A stretch of 64,000 nucleotides of DNA from Providencia rettgeri (GCA_900455085.1 UGTZ01000001.1:186001-250000); one strand, 5' to 3'. Positions 29,181-40,680 are shown, numbered from the stretch's first letter. Notes: generated by a model not told the origin, from the letters alone. Made by a program: numbers and translations.

Positions 29181-31499
29181 TTAGTGGCAAGCATCACTTG
29201 AACAGCCAGAACATTGCTCTGCAGTTTTGCTTTTGATGTTCAGGGTTACGCGGCTACGCATGCGGCGTAAGAATATGAACAAGGCAAGGTTGAATAGGAC
29301 AACCGCAGCAATGGTAATCAAACTGCTTTGTGGGTGCTCGCTGAATGTGGCAACTTGGTAAAACAGAGCCGCGAGGCTATAAGCCACATTCAAGCCCCAC
29401 AGAATGGAGAAACTCATCCAACTTTTATTGGTTTCACGTGCGATAGCACCCATCACCGAGACGCAAGGCACATACAGTAAGACGAAGATTAGGTAGCTAT
29501 AGGCAGCAATGCCTGAACCAAATTTCGCTGCCATAGTGCCCATTGAACCGGACTCCATCTCTCCATCACCTTTACTGGCTTCGATAGGGTTTGATAGCGC
29601 ACTTAAGGTAAAGGTTTCTTTTAAGCTGTCCCAAGTTTCAGAAACCGCATCTCCCAGTTCTTCCCATAAATTGAATGATTCTGCATCGAATGGCTCAGAA
29701 GTAATGGCTTCAGCGGTATACAGAGTATTTAAAGTTCCCACGACGACTTCTTTAGCCATCGCCCCGGTAATTAACCCCACGGTCGCTTGCCAATTATCTG
29801 CATGCACACCAATCGGCTGTAACGCAGGGGTAATGACTTTACTGACAGAAGCGAGTGCAGAGTCATTAATATTATCAACAGGCTTACCAGAGAAAGAGAA
29901 ACTATTTAATGCACCAATAAAGATACTGGCAACGACGATAACTTTACCCGCTCGTACCACAAAGCCTTTTAGGCGTTGCCATGTTTGAATCAGCAATGTT
30001 TTGATGTGCGGTACATGGTAAACCGGAAGCTCCATAATAAACGGAGAGGCCTCGCCACGCATAAGGGTATGTTTTAGTAATAACCCTGTCAAAATGGCGA
30101 CAACAATCCCTAAAATATAGAGAGAAAAGACCACACTAGCCCCATTTTTGCCAAAGAAAGCGGCAGCAAAAACAGCGAAAATGGCAAGCCTTGCACCACA
30201 AGACATAAACGGTGCCATTAGTACCGTAATGAGCCTTTCACGTGGTGCATCTAGCGTGCGTGCACCCATAATTGATGGTACGTTACAGCCAAAGCCGACA
30301 ATCAACGGTACGAAGGATTTACCTGGTAAACCTAGCGCCTGCATGAGGCGGTCCATCACGAAAGCGGCTCGTGCCATATAACCCGAGTCTTCCAGTATTG
30401 AAAGAAACAGGTACATCATCCCGATTTGTGGTACTAACGGTAATACTGTATTAATACCACCGCCGACACCTTGGGCAAGGAAAATAGTGAGCCAATCAGG
30501 GAAGCTGAAATAGGCACCAACCCACTGAATACCATGAATAAATATCGCCTCAGAAGCACCTTCAAAGAAAGGCTGCAATGCCCCACCAATGTTAATGGCT
30601 AAGACAAACATCAGGTACATCACAAATAAGAAAATAGGTACACCGAGCCAACGGCTCAGAATAAATCTATCCAGTGATTGTGTTAGTCGATTTGGTTCAG
30701 CGGCGCTATTGTTAATCGCGGCATGACAAATTGTGGCAATAGATTGATAACGTGCGTCAGCGATGAGTAGTTCAGGCTCTTCGTTTAAGCCTTCTTTCAG
30801 TGTTTGGCGTATCGCCAGTAATTGCCCTTCAGATATTTCTGCGCGTTGGCGGCTATAAATATCTCCTTCGAGAATTTGTAATGCTAACCAGCGGCGTTGC
30901 TGATGGCTAAATTGTTGTGTTGAAATTTGTTTAGATAACGAATCCACTGCCTGCAATAACTGGGGTGGATATTCCACAAGGGCTTGTTGGCTATTTTGTG
31001 GATGTGTATCAATGGCTTTTTTCAGTTTATCGATACCAGTTGCTCGAGTTGAAACCATTGGGATCACAGGGCAACCGAGCTGTTTTTCTAATTCAGCAAT
31101 ATTAATATCAATATGTTGGCTTTGAGCGATATCCAACATATTCAAGGCAACAATACATGGAACGCCTAACTCAACTAATTGTAATGTCAGATAGAGGTTA
31201 CGCTCTAAATTGGATGCATCGACAACATTAATGAGCATGTCGGCCTCACCACTTAAAATAAAGTAGCAGGCGATTTGTTCGTCGAGAGAGGTTTGTTCAG
31301 AAATGGTGGTCAAAGAGTAAGTGCCGGGTAGGTCAACAAGCTCGATTTTATGGTCATCGGTATGGAAGCGACCCACTTTTCGTTCAACAGTGACCCCTGC
31401 CCAGTTACCGACCCGCTGCCTTGACCCTGTAAGTTGGTTAAATAGGGTCGTTTTGCCTGCATTGGGGTTACCAATTAAGCCGATAGTTAATCGTTTCAT
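29181..31499 (-). CDS. feoB: Ferrous iron transporter FeoB
   Basis: About 772 residues. The N-terminal G domain has GNPNAGKTT, the G3 motif DLPGTYS and G4 NMLD. The membrane part has two gate domains, including VPLIVGFGCNVPSIMGARTL and APFMSCGARLAIFAVFAAAF, both with conserved Cys. A Cys-rich C-terminus (CSGCSSDAC) follows. Imports Fe2+ across the inner membrane. ATG 31499 (MKRLTIGLIG) is preferred over a TTG four codons upstream. Middle gene of feoABC. Confidence 0.96.
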   Translation of the reverse strand: MKRLTIGLIGNPNAGKTTLFNQLTGSRQRVGNWAGVTVERKVGRFHTDDHKIELVDLPGTYSLTTISEQTSLDEQIACYFILSGEADMLINVVDASNLERNLYLTLQLVELGVPCIVALNMLDIAQSQHIDINIAELEKQLGCPVIPMVSTRATGIDKLKKAIDTHPQNSQQALVEYPPQLLQAVDSLSKQISTQQFSHQQRRWLALQILEGDIYSRQRAEISEGQLLAIRQTLKEGLNEEPELLIADARYQSIATICHAAINNSAAEPNRLTQSLDRFILSRWLGVPIFLFVMYLMFVLAINIGGALQPFFEGASEAIFIHGIQWVGAYFSFPDWLTIFLAQGVGGGINTVLPLVPQIGMMYLFLSILEDSGYMARAAFVMDRLMQALGLPGKSFVPLIVGFGCNVPSIMGARTLDAPRERLITVLMAPFMSCGARLAIFAVFAAAFFGKNGASVVFSLYILGIVVAILTGLLLKHTLMRGEASPFIMELPVYHVPHIKTLLIQTWQRLKGFVVRAGKVIVVASIFIGALNSFSFSGKPVDNINDSALASVSKVITPALQPIGVHADNWQATVGLITGAMAKEVVVGTLNTLYTAEAITSEPFDAESFNLWEELGDAVSETWDSLKETFTLSALSNPIEASKGDGEMESGSMGTMAAKFGSGIAAYSYLIFVLLYVPCVSVMGAIARETNKSWMSFSILWGLNVAYSLAALFYQVATFSEHPQSSLITIAAVVLFNLALFIFLRRMRSRVTLNIKSKTAEQCSGCSSDACH

Positions 31500-31528
31500 A
31501 GTGTTTGCCAATAATAAAAAAGAAATAC

Positions 31529-31759
31529 TTAAACGGTGGTCGCTTCATCTAGATTGAGTAGGGCAAGATCCTTTTTACGCAGCACTAAGCTGACACGGTG
31601 AGTTTCTATTTGTACAGGATCACCAAAAGGCGCCAAGCGCACCACTTTAAAGACAGAACCCGGAAGTAAACCGAGTGAGAGTAGTTTTTGTCGGTATGCA
31701 GGACTGATTTCTGGAGAGAAACCAAGTATTTTGTAACTGCATTGAGGAAGTATTGCCAT
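31529..31759 (-). CDS. feoA: Ferrous iron transport protein FeoA
   Basis: A 76-residue SH3-like cytoplasmic protein that acts with Feo[21 protein letters not shown] and the C-terminal LRKKDLALL match the family. GGAAG precedes ATG 31759. First gene of the operon, downstream of FNR and Fur sites. Confidence 0.95.
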   Translation of the reverse strand: MAILPQCSYKILGFSPEISPAYRQKLLSLGLLPGSVFKVVRLAPFGDPVQIETHRVSLVLRKKDLALLNLDEATTV

Positions 31760-31863
31760 AGTGTCTTCCTAATCATTTAATTCATAATGATATCGATGAC
31801 AATTGTTAAAGATTACAATTGCTCAGGTAATAAGACTGCCAAACAAAAATAAATCTAATTAAC

Positions 31864-31882
31864 AATGAGAATCATAATCATC
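31864..31882 (-). promoter_or_regulatory. Fur box upstream of feoA
   Basis: AATGAGAATCATAATCATC contains overlapping GATAAT-like hexamers matching the Fur consensus. It lies about 105 bases upstream of feoA, consistent with iron repression. A weaker similar stretch is at about 31780-31800. Confidence 0.7.
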
Positions 31883-31923
31883 CACCTTTTGTTATATTTA
31901 GCCTCTTTTTTCGTCAGTTTGAC

Positions 31924-31937
31924 TTGATGTGGATCAA
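31924..31937 (-). promoter_or_regulatory. FNR box upstream of feoA
   Basis: TTGATGTGGATCAA is a perfect match to the FNR consensus TTGAT-N4-ATCAA. It fits anaerobic activation of feo, when Fe2+ is available, as known in E. coli. Confidence 0.85.
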
Positions 31938-32060
31938 CGAAGCATTGAGTTTGCGGTGTTTCGTTAGCAAAAGTAATGGCGGAGTAAACGCGGGGGGAGA
32001 GGGTGGAATAATGTTCAATATATTGGTTGGGATAATTAATTACAGCGATTATTTTTTGAT

Positions 32061-32094
32061 ATAGGCATCACAATAAGTACATTGCGATGCCTAT
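32061..32094 (-). terminator. Hairpin downstream of tex
   Basis: ATAGGCATC pairs with GATGCCTAT (9 bp, with a further inner CAAT/ATTG pairing), 8 bases past the tex stop. No U run follows on the minus strand, so it may be a 3'-end stabiliser rather than an intrinsic terminator. The rest of 31760-32101 holds the feo control region. Confidence 0.55.
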
Positions 32095-32101
32095 TAAAAA
32101 G

Positions 32102-34433
32102 TTAGCGCTTCTTGCCAAATGCAGCAGCAAGGGCATCACTCATGGCACTATTACCAGAAGATGCGTTGTTTTGGCGTGAATTACCTCTTGATTGAGGAGC
32201 CTTACGTGTATTTTTGTCCTGTTCTGGGGCAGCACGGCGAGGTGCACTGTTAGAATCACCGGCTTGTTCATCTAAACGCATCGTTAACGCAATACGTTTG
32301 CGCGCAATATCCACATCTAACACTTTGACTTTTACAATGTCACCGGCTTTTACCACTTTGTGTGGGTCTTCGACATAACTATTTGAAAGTGAAGAAATAT
32401 GAACTAAACCGTCTTGGTGAACACCAATATCTACAAAGGCACCGAAGTTAGTCACATTGGTAACCGCACCTTCTAAAATCATGCCAGGAGTCAGGTCCTT
32501 CATGGTTTCTACGCCTTCCGCGAAGGTCGCTGTTTTAAACTCAGGACGTGGGTCACGGCCCGGTTTTTCCAGCTCTTTAATGATGTCAGTGACGGTTGGA
32601 ACCCCAAATTGTTCCGTGGTGAAGTCGCGTGGGCTCAAGGCATTAAGTACCTGTGAATTACCCATAATTTCTTTGAGCGGCTGGCGGACAGACTCAAGAA
32701 TTTTTTCGACAATTGGATAAGCTTCAGGGTGAACAGTAGAGGCATCTAATGGGTTTTCACCATTGGTGATACGTAAGAAGCCTGCACATTGTTCAAAAGC
32801 TTTTGGCCCAAGACGCGCAACTTTGAGTAACTGTTTTCTATCGCTAAACTGGCCATTTTGGTCGCGCCAGTCCACCACGTTTTGCGCAATCATTTTGCTT
32901 AAACCAGCAACCCGAGTCAGTAAGGCAACAGAAGCGGTATTTAAGTCAACACCAACGGAGTTTACACAGTCTTCGACGACCGCATCGAGCTTACGCGCTA
33001 ATTGCGTCTGGCTGACATCATGCTGATATTGGCCAACCCCAATGGATTTAGGGTCAATTTTCACCAATTCAGCCAGCGGGTCTTGTAGGCGGCGGGCAAT
33101 TGATACAGCACCACGTAAAGACACATCTAAGCTTGGAAATTCCAGCGCTGCAAGTTCAGAAGCGGAATAAACAGAAGCGCCAGCTTCGCTGACAATCACT
33201 TTCTGTGCCGTTACTTCTGGGTACTGTTTTTGTACTTCAGCAAAGAAACGTTCCGTTTCGCGAGAAGCGGTCCCGTTACCTATCGCTACTAATTCGACAT
33301 TGTGTTTTTGGCAAAGTGCTGCGACGATGGTTGCCGCTTTGGCAGCTTGCCCGGTATGCGGATAAATCGTATCGGTCGCAATTAATTTTCCTGTCGCATC
33401 CACGACAGCGACTTTCACGCCAGTCCGCAGGCCTGGGTCTAAGCCCATGGTGGCACGCATTCCTGCAGGTGCTGCCATCAGTAAATCACTGAGGTTACGA
33501 GCAAATACGTTAATGGCTTCTTCTTCGGCCTTTTCACGCAGTGAGCTCATCACTTCTGTTTCCAAGTGCAGTAATACTTTGACACGCCATGTCCAACTGA
33601 TCACCGCTTTACGCCATTGGTCAGCCGGAGCATTGTTTAAACGAATATCTAAGTGGCGGGTGATAATTTCTTCGCAGTAACTTTCTTTTGGTGGTTCATC
33701 GAACTGAGGATCACAGTTTAATGAAAGCTGTAAAATTCCTTCGTTACGGCCACGGAACATCGCAAGAGCTCGGTGAGAAGGAACCTGAGCAACAGGTTCG
33801 TGATGTTCAAAGTAGTCGCTAAATTTCACCCCCTTCTTCTTGCTTACCTTCTGCAACAACAGAAACAAGGTGGGCATTTTTCCAAATATAGTCGCGAACT
33901 TTCGCTAAAAGAGCCGCATCTTCGGCGAAGCGTTCCATAAGGATATAGCGAGCGCCATCTAAAGCAGCTTTGACATCAGCAACACCTTTGTCTGCATCGA
34001 TATAGGTTTTTGCGAGTTCATCAGGTGACTGGTTAGGGTCATTCCACAGGGTGTCCGCTAAAGGCTCAAGTCCTGCTTCAATGGCAATTTGCCCACGGGT
34101 GCGACGTTTCGGTTTATACGGAAGATACAAGTCTTCAAGTTCGGTTTTATTGAGCGTAGTGTCAATAGCGGAGGCAAGCTCAGGTGTCAATTTACCTTGC
34201 TCTTCTATCGACTTAAGAATGGTCTGTTTACGGTCATTTAATTCGCGCAAGTACCCTAAACGGCTTTCTAGCTGGCGAAGCTGAGTATCGTCCAACCCAC
34301 CGGTAACTTCTTTACGGTAACGCGCAATAAACGGGACAGTATTTCCTTCATCTAACAGTGTGATGGCAGAAAAAACCTGTTTCGGCTGGGCTTGCAGTTC
34401 CGCTGCAATAATTTGGCTTAGAGTTTCATTCAT
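32102..34433 (-). CDS. tex: Tex/YhgF transcription accessory RNA-binding protein (one frameshift)
   Basis: About 776 residues (E. coli YhgF 773). The Tex N-terminal helical region ([20 protein letters not shown]) leads to a YqgF/RuvC-like domain ([17 protein letters not shown]), HhH motifs ([19 protein letters not shown]) and a C-terminal S1 domain ([19 protein letters not shown]) with a basic tail. Break at a C5 run at 33829-33833; one base less restores [16 protein letters not shown]. Nucleic-acid binding with an effect on transcription is known for the family. Divergent from greB. Confidence 0.94.
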
Positions 34434-34601
34434 GTCGAATTTAAATACCTACTGAAAGAACAGTTAAAAAATTTACTGCACTGTTATACTTGGTGAGAAA
34501 GAGAATTTCCAGACTGAATTTGAGCCTATTGGTAGGAAAGTCTCAGATTATGTTCTATAAAATATTATAATTATGGCTCCACTGGCTAAAATCTGAAGGT
34601 T

Positions 34602-35087
34602 ATGACTAAAAGTCTTTTAATTACACGTGAAGGTTGGGATGCATTAGATAAAGAGTTGAAGTACCTGTGGAAGGAAGAACGCCCTCGGGTTACTCAATCT
34701 GTTTCAGAGGCCGCTGCTCAAGGGGATCGCTCAGAAAATGCAGAATATATTTATGGTAAAAAAAGGTTGCGTGAGATTGATAGGCGCATCCGTTTTTTAT
34801 CCAAAAGATTGGATCAATTAAGGATTATCGAGCCTGATCCCCGCCAAGAAGGCCGGGTCTTTTTTGGCGCATGGGTTAAACTAGAAGATGAAAATGAAAA
34901 TATCAGAATATTCCGTATCGTCGGTGCTGATGAGTTCAACCCTACAAAACAATGGATTTCAATAGACTCTCCGGTAGCACGAGCCTTGATAGGCAAACAG
35001 GTTGATGATGAAATAACAGTAAATACGCCAGGAGGGCAGGTGACTTATTTTGTGTTAGAAATAAGCTACCACCCACTAACTACCTGA
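34602..35087 (+). CDS. greB: Transcription elongation factor GreB
   Basis: A 161-residue protein that stimulates transcript cleavage by backtracked RNA polymerase. The N-terminal coiled coil contains the acidic tip region AAQGDRSENAEYIYGKKRL; the C-terminal FKBP-like domain ends VTYFVLEISY. The RSENAEYIYGKK spelling is GreB-like rather than GreA. Followed by ompR, as in E. coli. Confidence 0.95.
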   Translation: MTKSLLITREGWDALDKELKYLWKEERPRVTQSVSEAAAQGDRSENAEYIYGKKRLREIDRRIRFLSKRLDQLRIIEPDPRQEGRVFFGAWVKLEDENENIRIFRIVGADEFNPTKQWISIDSPVARALIGKQVDDEITVNTPGGQVTYFVLEISYHPLTT

Positions 35088-35204
35088 AGAGTAAAATGAT
35101 TCATTAAATCCTACGTTAGTGGTAAATTAGTGAGCATTAATATTGTTTTATTTACATTCATTAAAAAAATAATTTGAAAGATGCACATCTTGAGGGGCTA
35201 CAAA

Positions 35205-35925
35205 ATGCAGGAAAGTTATAAGGTGCTTGTCGTCGATGATGATATGCGTTTACGTGCACTGCTGGAACGTTATCTCACTGAGCAGGGTTTTCAGGTAAGG
35301 AGTGCCGCAAACGCTGAACAGATGGACCGAATCCTGACAAGGGAATCTATTCATTTGATCGTCTTAGATTTAATGCTACCGGGTGAAGATGGTCTATCGA
35401 TTTGCCGTCGCTTACGTAGTCAAAATAACCCAATTCCTATTATTATGGTGACAGCGAAAGGTGAAGAAGTTGATCGTATCGTTGGCTTAGAAATCGGTGC
35501 AGATGACTATATTCCAAAAACCTTTTAATCCACGGGAATTGCTAGCTCGTATTCGTGCGGTATTACGCCGTCAAGCTAATGAATTACCGGGTGCGCCATC
35601 TCAAGATGATGCGATAATTACTTTTGGTAAATTTAAATTAAATCTTGGAACACGAGAAATGTTCCAAGGTGATGAAAATATGCCATTAACCAGCGGCGAA
35701 TTCGCGGTGTTAAAAGTGTTGGTTTCTTATCCAAGGGAACCGTTGTCTCGTGATAAGCTAATGAGTTTAGCGCGAGGCCGTGAATACAGTGCGATGGAAC
35801 GTTCTATTGATGTTCAAATCTCACGTTTGCGTCGCATGGTTGAAGAAGACCCAGCACATCCTCGTTATATTCAGACGGTTTGGGGATTGGGCTATGTGTT
35901 TGTTCCGGATGGAAGTAAAGCATGA
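35205..35925 (+). CDS. ompR: Response regulator OmpR (one frameshift)
   Basis: Osmoregulatory response regulator. The receiver has VVDDDMRLRALLERYL and the phospho-acceptor Asp in LIVLDLMLPGEDG; the C-terminal winged helix has RSIDVQISRLRRMVEEDP. ATG 35205 follows GAGGGG. The frame breaks in the A5 run at 35516-35520: one base less gives DDYIPKPFNPRELLARI and 239 residues, exactly the E. coli length. So conserved a gene is unlikely to be truly broken. Overlaps envZ by 4 bases. Confidence 0.96.
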
Positions 35926-37254
35926 AGCGACTGAGGTTCTCAAGGCGTAGTACATTTTCTCGCTCGTTATTTTTATTTGTAGCCTTACTGTTTGCGAGCC
36001 TCGTAACCAGTTATATGGTCGTGTTGAATTTTGTTGTGATGCCTAGCTTACAACAATTCAATAAGGTATTGGCATACGAAGTAAGAACATTAATGACAGA
36101 GAAAATGGTTCTACAAGATGGAACCTCAGTGCGGGTATCTCCCGCGTTGCGTAAGAAAATCTACAATGAATTAGGGATTACCTTTTATGCACATTCAGCG
36201 GCAATGGAAGAAGGGCTGAACTGGGCAAAAGAGTATGATTTTCTAAGCGAACATATGTCCGAATATATTGGTGGTAAGGCGAGTGTTCATCTTGAACTAG
36301 GCCGAGAGTATCCCATTCTATGGCTAACGTCTTATCTCGCACCTGATATCTGGGTGCGAGTTCCTCTGGACTGAAATTGGTCAAAATCAGTTCTCCCTGG
36401 TTTTTCGCTATACCTTAACGATTTTTCTCACCATTTTTGCCGGGGTATGGTTGTATATACGCTATCAAAACAAGCCGTTACTTGAATTGGAGTATCATGC
36501 AGGTGAAGTTGGTAAAGGGGTAATTTTACCCCCAATGCAAGAAAAAGGCGCCACAGAGGTTAGGGCCGCCATCCGTTCTTTTAATCACATGGCAGCAGGG
36601 ATTAAAACCTTAGAAAACGATCGAACTGTCTTAATGGCAGGGGTAAGCCATGACCTAAGAACACCTTTAACCCGTATTCGTTTAGCAACAGAAATGATGA
36701 GCCCAGAAGATAGCTATCTGGCGGAATCAATTAATAAAGATATTGAAGAGTGTGATGCGATTATCGGTCAATTCATGTCCTACCTGAAAACAGGTCAAGA
36801 AATGGATATGGAATTCTGTGATCTTAACGCTATTTTAATGGACGCGGTGAACTCAGAAAGCAATGTCATCGGTGAAATTGAAACAGCACTTGAGCCCGGC
36901 TCAATGATTGTTAATGGTAATCCATTGGCGATCAAACGCGCTATTACGAATATGATAGTCAATGCATACCGCTATGGTAATGGCTGGATTAAGGTCAGTA
37001 GCGGTAAAACGGAAGATTTTGTTTGGTTTCAAGTTGAAGACGATGGCGCAGGTATCAAAGAAGAAGACATTCATCGCCTGTTCCAGCCATTTGTACAAGG
37101 TGAGAAAGCGCGTAGTAATACAGGAACAGGCCTAGGCCTGGCGATTATTCGCCGAATTGTCGATGCTCACGAAGGGAGCATCGAGATTCATAAAAGTGAG
37201 CGTGGCGGGTTTGCGATTAGGGCGTTGCTTCCTCTTAAAGAGAAAGAATACTAA
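35922..37254 (+). CDS. envZ: Osmosensor histidine kinase EnvZ (one frameshift)
   Basis: Inner-membrane kinase/phosphatase of OmpR. A first span lies near residues 15-35, a periplasmic domain follows, a second span [14 protein letters not shown], then HAMP, the DHp motif [15 protein letters not shown] with the phospho-His, and an ATPase domain ([25 protein letters not shown]). The frame breaks at 36368-36369 (extra G); removal gives [13 protein letters not shown]. Restored length 443 residues (E. coli 450). Confidence 0.95.
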
Positions 37255-37379
37255 ATACTCTTCACACTTTACGCCGCAGCGTTGTTGGCTGCGTTCGGCT
37301 ACTCGGGTTATATACTTGTGTATGCTCCCCGAGCTATCCTCTCTGGTCGCCTAGCTGCAACACAAATTGTTTTGAGTAT
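37255..37379 (+). repeat. ERIC-type repeat, copy 1 (envZ-pstS)
   Basis: 125 bases from ATACTC to GAGTAT, starting directly after the envZ stop. The left arm reads CGCAGCGTTGTTGGCTGCG, the centre TATACTTGTGTATGCTCCCC, the right arm GTCGCCTAGCTGCAACAC. The near-palindromic layout and the centre match enterobacterial repetitive intergenic consensus elements. Confidence 0.85.
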
Positions 37380-37545
37380 GACTTTATAGTTGCAGGATAA
37401 AAAATATTTTTCGCTTTTATGACAGTCTGTCATTTTTCTTTTTGACGTCAGTTTTGGAACTGTAAATTTTTAACTGTTTGAAGTTTAAGATTTAAAATTA
37501 TATTTTTCTTCATTTTTGCTTTCTCCCCAATGAAAAAATCAGCAA

Positions 37546-37563
37546 TTGTCATAAAACTGTCAT
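37546..37563 (+). promoter_or_regulatory. Pho box of the pst operon
   Basis: TTGTCATAAAACTGTCAT differs from the E. coli pstS Pho box (CTGTCATAAAACTGTCAT) at one base. It lies about 100 bases upstream of pstS; a TGTCCTATTTTTCC stretch about 27 bases downstream resembles the E. coli pstS -10 region. PhoB activation under phosphate limitation is expected. Confidence 0.9.
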
Positions 37564-37665
37564 AAAAACGACATGTTGTCGTAACTAAATTGTCCTATTT
37601 TTCCTACCGTGACATACACCCAACAATTTTATACTTGATTGTTTCTATACATCCCCGGAGGGATT

Positions 37666-38710
37666 ATGAAAATGACGCGTACCACCTTAGCAAGCGTAAT
37701 GGCAGCAACTTTATCTCTGACTGCGATGTCTTCTTTTGCTGCTACCAGCCTGACCGGAGCTGGCGCGACCTTTCCTGCTCCTGTTTATGCGAAGTGGGCA
37801 GACTCTTATCAGAAAGAAACAGGTAATAAAGTAAACTATCAGGGGATTGGTTCTTCTGGTGGTGTCAAACAAATTAATGCAAAAACAGTTGATTTCGGAG
37901 CTTCTGACGCCCCATTAACTGATGAAAAACTCAAAGAAGATGGCCTGTTCCAGTTCCCTACTGTTATCGGTGGTGTGGTACTGGCTGTAAATGTAAAAGG
38001 TATTGAGTCAGGACAACTGACTTTAGATGGCAACACATTAGGTGATATCTATTTAGGTAAAATCACTAAATGGAATGATCCAGCAATCGCTAAATTGAAT
38101 CCAAATGTGAGTTTACCAGACCAAGCTATCGCAGTCGTTAGACGTTCTGACGGTTCGGGTACTACGTTCGTATTCACGAGCTACCTTGCTAAAGTAAGCG
38201 CAAGCTGGAAATCAGACGTTGGTGCGGGCTCTACCGTTAACTGGCCGAAAAATAGCGTAGGTGGTAAAGGGAATGATGGCGTTGCAGCTTTCGTACAGCG
38301 TCTACCAGGTTCTATCGGTTATGTTGAATATGCATACGCAAAACAGAACAACCTTGCGTATACTAAATTAATCTCCGCTGATGGCGAAGCGGTTTCACCA
38401 ACGGGTGAAAGCTTCAGCGCAGCCGCGAAGAAAGTCGACTGGTCTAAATCTTTTGCTCCAAGATTTAACAAACCGTGATGGTGCGAATGCATGGCCGATA
38501 ACCTCAACCACATTCATCTTAGTTCACAAGCAGCAAGAGAATGCGGAAAAAGGCAAAGCGGTTCTTGATTTCTTCAACTGGGCTTATGATAAAGGTGGTA
38601 AACAAGCGGAAGCACTAGATTACGCAATTTTACCTCAAGAAGTCGTGACCGCAGTACGTGCAGCATGGAAAACAGAAGTTAAAGATAGCCAAGGTAAAGC
38701 AATATTCTAG
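37666..38710 (+). CDS. pstS: Phosphate-binding periplasmic protein PstS (one frameshift)
   Basis: High-affinity phosphate receptor of the Pst ABC importer. A signal peptide ([17 protein letters not shown]) precedes [16 protein letters not shown]. Phosphate-loop motifs [19 protein letters not shown] and [12 protein letters not shown] are present. ATG 37666 follows GGAGGG. An extra C at 38458-38459 breaks the frame; its removal gives [20 protein letters not shown] and 347 residues (E. coli 346). Confidence 0.96.
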
Positions 38711-38735
38711 GTGCACTTAGGTTTTCTAAGTGCAC
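38711..38735 (+). terminator. Perfect hairpin between pstS and pstC
   Basis: GTGCACTTAG, loop GTTTT, CTAAGTGCAC: a 10-bp perfect stem beginning directly after the pstS stop, without a U run. Such hairpins typically stabilise the upstream mRNA so that the binding protein is made in excess over the permease; partial termination is also possible. Confidence 0.75.
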
Positions 38736-38825
38736 TTAGGGTTGGAAATGGCGGGTAAGTGCTGAGGAACAGAGCTTACCCGCTCATCGTTGTAACGCAA
38801 TCCTGTAGAAAAGAGCAGGAATGAA

Positions 38826-39797
38826 ATGAGAACAAAGCGCATGGCCGAGAAAACAACGGCATTTAGAGCTCCCAGCAAATCAGGTGATGTGATTTTTAGT
38901 GCACTGGTAAAGATTGCCGCGCTCATCACTTTGTTAATGCTCGGAGGCATTATTATTTCCCTTATTTTTGCATCTTGGCCAAGTATGCAGAAGTTTGGGT
39001 TTTCGTTTTTGTGGACCAAAGAGTGGGATGCTCCGGCGGAAGAATTCGGTGCTCTTGTGCCTATTTATGGCACTATCGTTACATCGTTAATTGCTCTGAT
39101 TATCGCAGTTCCTGTTAGTTTTGGTATAGCACTATTCCTCACAGAGCTGGCTCCCAATTGGCTAAAACGTCCGCTTGGTATCGCGATTGAACTCCTTGCT
39201 GCTATCCCTAGTATCGTTTATGGGATGTGGGGGTTATTTGTCTTTGCACCTTTGTTTGCAGAGTATTTCCAAGAACCAGTTGGTAATGTGATGTCGAGTG
39301 TGCCGATTGTCGGTGAACTATTTTCAGGGCCTGCATTCGGAATCGGTATTTTAGCAGCGGGGATTATCCTCGCGATTATGATTATTCCCTATATTGCGTC
39401 AGTGATGCGCGATGTATTTGAACAAACTCCTGTGATGATGAAAGAGTCAGCCTACGGGATTGGCTGTACAACATGGGAAGTGATTTGGAATATCGTGCTG
39501 CCGTATACCCGCAATGGGGTAATCGGTGGAGTGATGTTAGGTCTTGGCCGTGCACTGGGTGAAACCATGGCGGTTACTTTCGTGATTGGTAATACTTACC
39601 AACTTGATAGCGCATCACTGTTTATGCCTGGAAACAGTATTACCTCAGCACTGGCAAATGAATTTGCGGAAGCTGAGAGCGGCTTACATACCTCGGCCTT
39701 GATGGAACTTGGACTGATCCTGTTTGTTATCACTTTTATTGTGTTAGCGATTTCCAAGTTAATGGTCATGCGTCTTGCGAAAAATGAGGGCCGTTAA
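38826..39797 (+). CDS. pstC: Phosphate ABC transporter permease PstC
   Basis: A 323-residue inner-membrane permease with about six spans. [20 protein letters not shown] and the EAA-loop region [17 protein letters not shown] are typical of PstC. ATG 38826 has AGGA at good spacing; ATG 38841 (MAEKTTAF) matches E. coli better in length. Intact. Confidence 0.95.
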   Translation: MRTKRMAEKTTAFRAPSKSGDVIFSALVKIAALITLLMLGGIIISLIFASWPSMQKFGFSFLWTKEWDAPAEEFGALVPIYGTIVTSLIALIIAVPVSFGIALFLTELAPNWLKRPLGIAIELLAAIPSIVYGMWGLFVFAPLFAEYFQEPVGNVMSSVPIVGELFSGPAFGIGILAAGIILAIMIIPYIASVMRDVFEQTPVMMKESAYGIGCTTWEVIWNIVLPYTRNGVIGGVMLGLGRALGETMAVTFVIGNTYQLDSASLFMPGNSITSALANEFAEAESGLHTSALMELGLILFVITFIVLAISKLMVMRLAKNEGR

Positions 39798-39798
39798 A

Positions 39799-40680
39799 AT
39801 GTCGATATCTCAACCTATCGCAGTGAATGAAAAAGAGCGAGCTCGTCGTCAAGCGTGGCGTCGCCAAGTTAACAGAATGGCTCTATTTATCTCAATGTTA
39901 ACGATGGCTTTCGGTTTGTTCTGGTTAGTGTGGATTTTGTTTTCTACAGTCACTAAAGGGATTGATGGCATGTCCCTCAATCTGTTTACTGAAATGACTC
40001 CACCACCTAATACGGAAGGTGGTGGGTTGGCAAATGCCATCGTAGGCAGTGGTTTATTAATCTTATGGGCGACAGTTATCGGTACGCCTTTAGGGATTTT
40101 AGCGGGAATTTATTTAGCAGAATATGGCCGTAAGTCATGGTTAGCTTCAGTCACCCGCTTTATTAATGACATTTTATTATCAGCTCCGTCTATCGTTGTA
40201 GGGTTGTTTGTGTACACCATTGTGGTTGCTCAAATGCAGCACTTCTCGGGTTGGGCTGGGGTCGTGGCGCTTGCATTGCTGCAAATTCCAATTGTTATCC
40301 GAACTACTGAAAATATGTTGAAATTAGTTCCGGATAGCTTGCGTGAAGCCGCTTATGCACTTGGTACACCAAAATGGAAAATGATTTTATCTATTACGCT
40401 AAAAGCGTCTGTGTCAGGGATTATCACTGGGATCTTGCTTGCAATTGCGCGTATTGCTGGGGAAACCGCACCGCTTCTGTTTACTTCACTGTCAAATCAG
40501 TTCTGGAGTACAGATATGAGCGAGCCAATTGCCAACTTACCAGTGACAATCTTCAAATTTGCAATGAGCCCATTCTCTGAATGGCAAGAGCTTGCATGGG
40601 CTGGGGTTCTGTTAATTACCCTATGTGTCCTGCTGATTAACATCATTGCACGTGTTGTGTTCGCACAGAAAAAACACTAA
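39799..40680 (+). CDS. pstA: Phosphate ABC transporter permease PstA
   Basis: About 293 residues, partner of Pst[40 protein letters not shown] and the EAA region [16 protein letters not shown] match E. coli PstA. ATG 39799 lies one base after the pstC stop; the longer frame from 39775 would overlap pstC. Confidence 0.95.
   Translation: MSISQPIAVNEKERARRQAWRRQVNRMALFISMLTMAFGLFWLVWILFSTVTKGIDGMSLNLFTEMTPPPNTEGGGLANAIVGSGLLILWATVIGTPLGILAGIYLAEYGRKSWLASVTRFINDILLSAPSIVVGLFVYTIVVAQMQHFSGWAGVVALALLQIPIVIRTTENMLKLVPDSLREAAYALGTPKWKMILSITLKASVSGIITGILLAIARIAGETAPLLFTSLSNQFWSTDMSEPIANLPVTIFKFAMSPFSEWQELAWAGVLLITLCVLLINIIARVVFAQKKH

Noticed and set aside
35511..35925. Programmed frameshifting in ompR at the A5 run
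   Set aside because: No slippery heptamer with a downstream stimulator is evident, and the same type of break recurs in many unrelated genes in the window.
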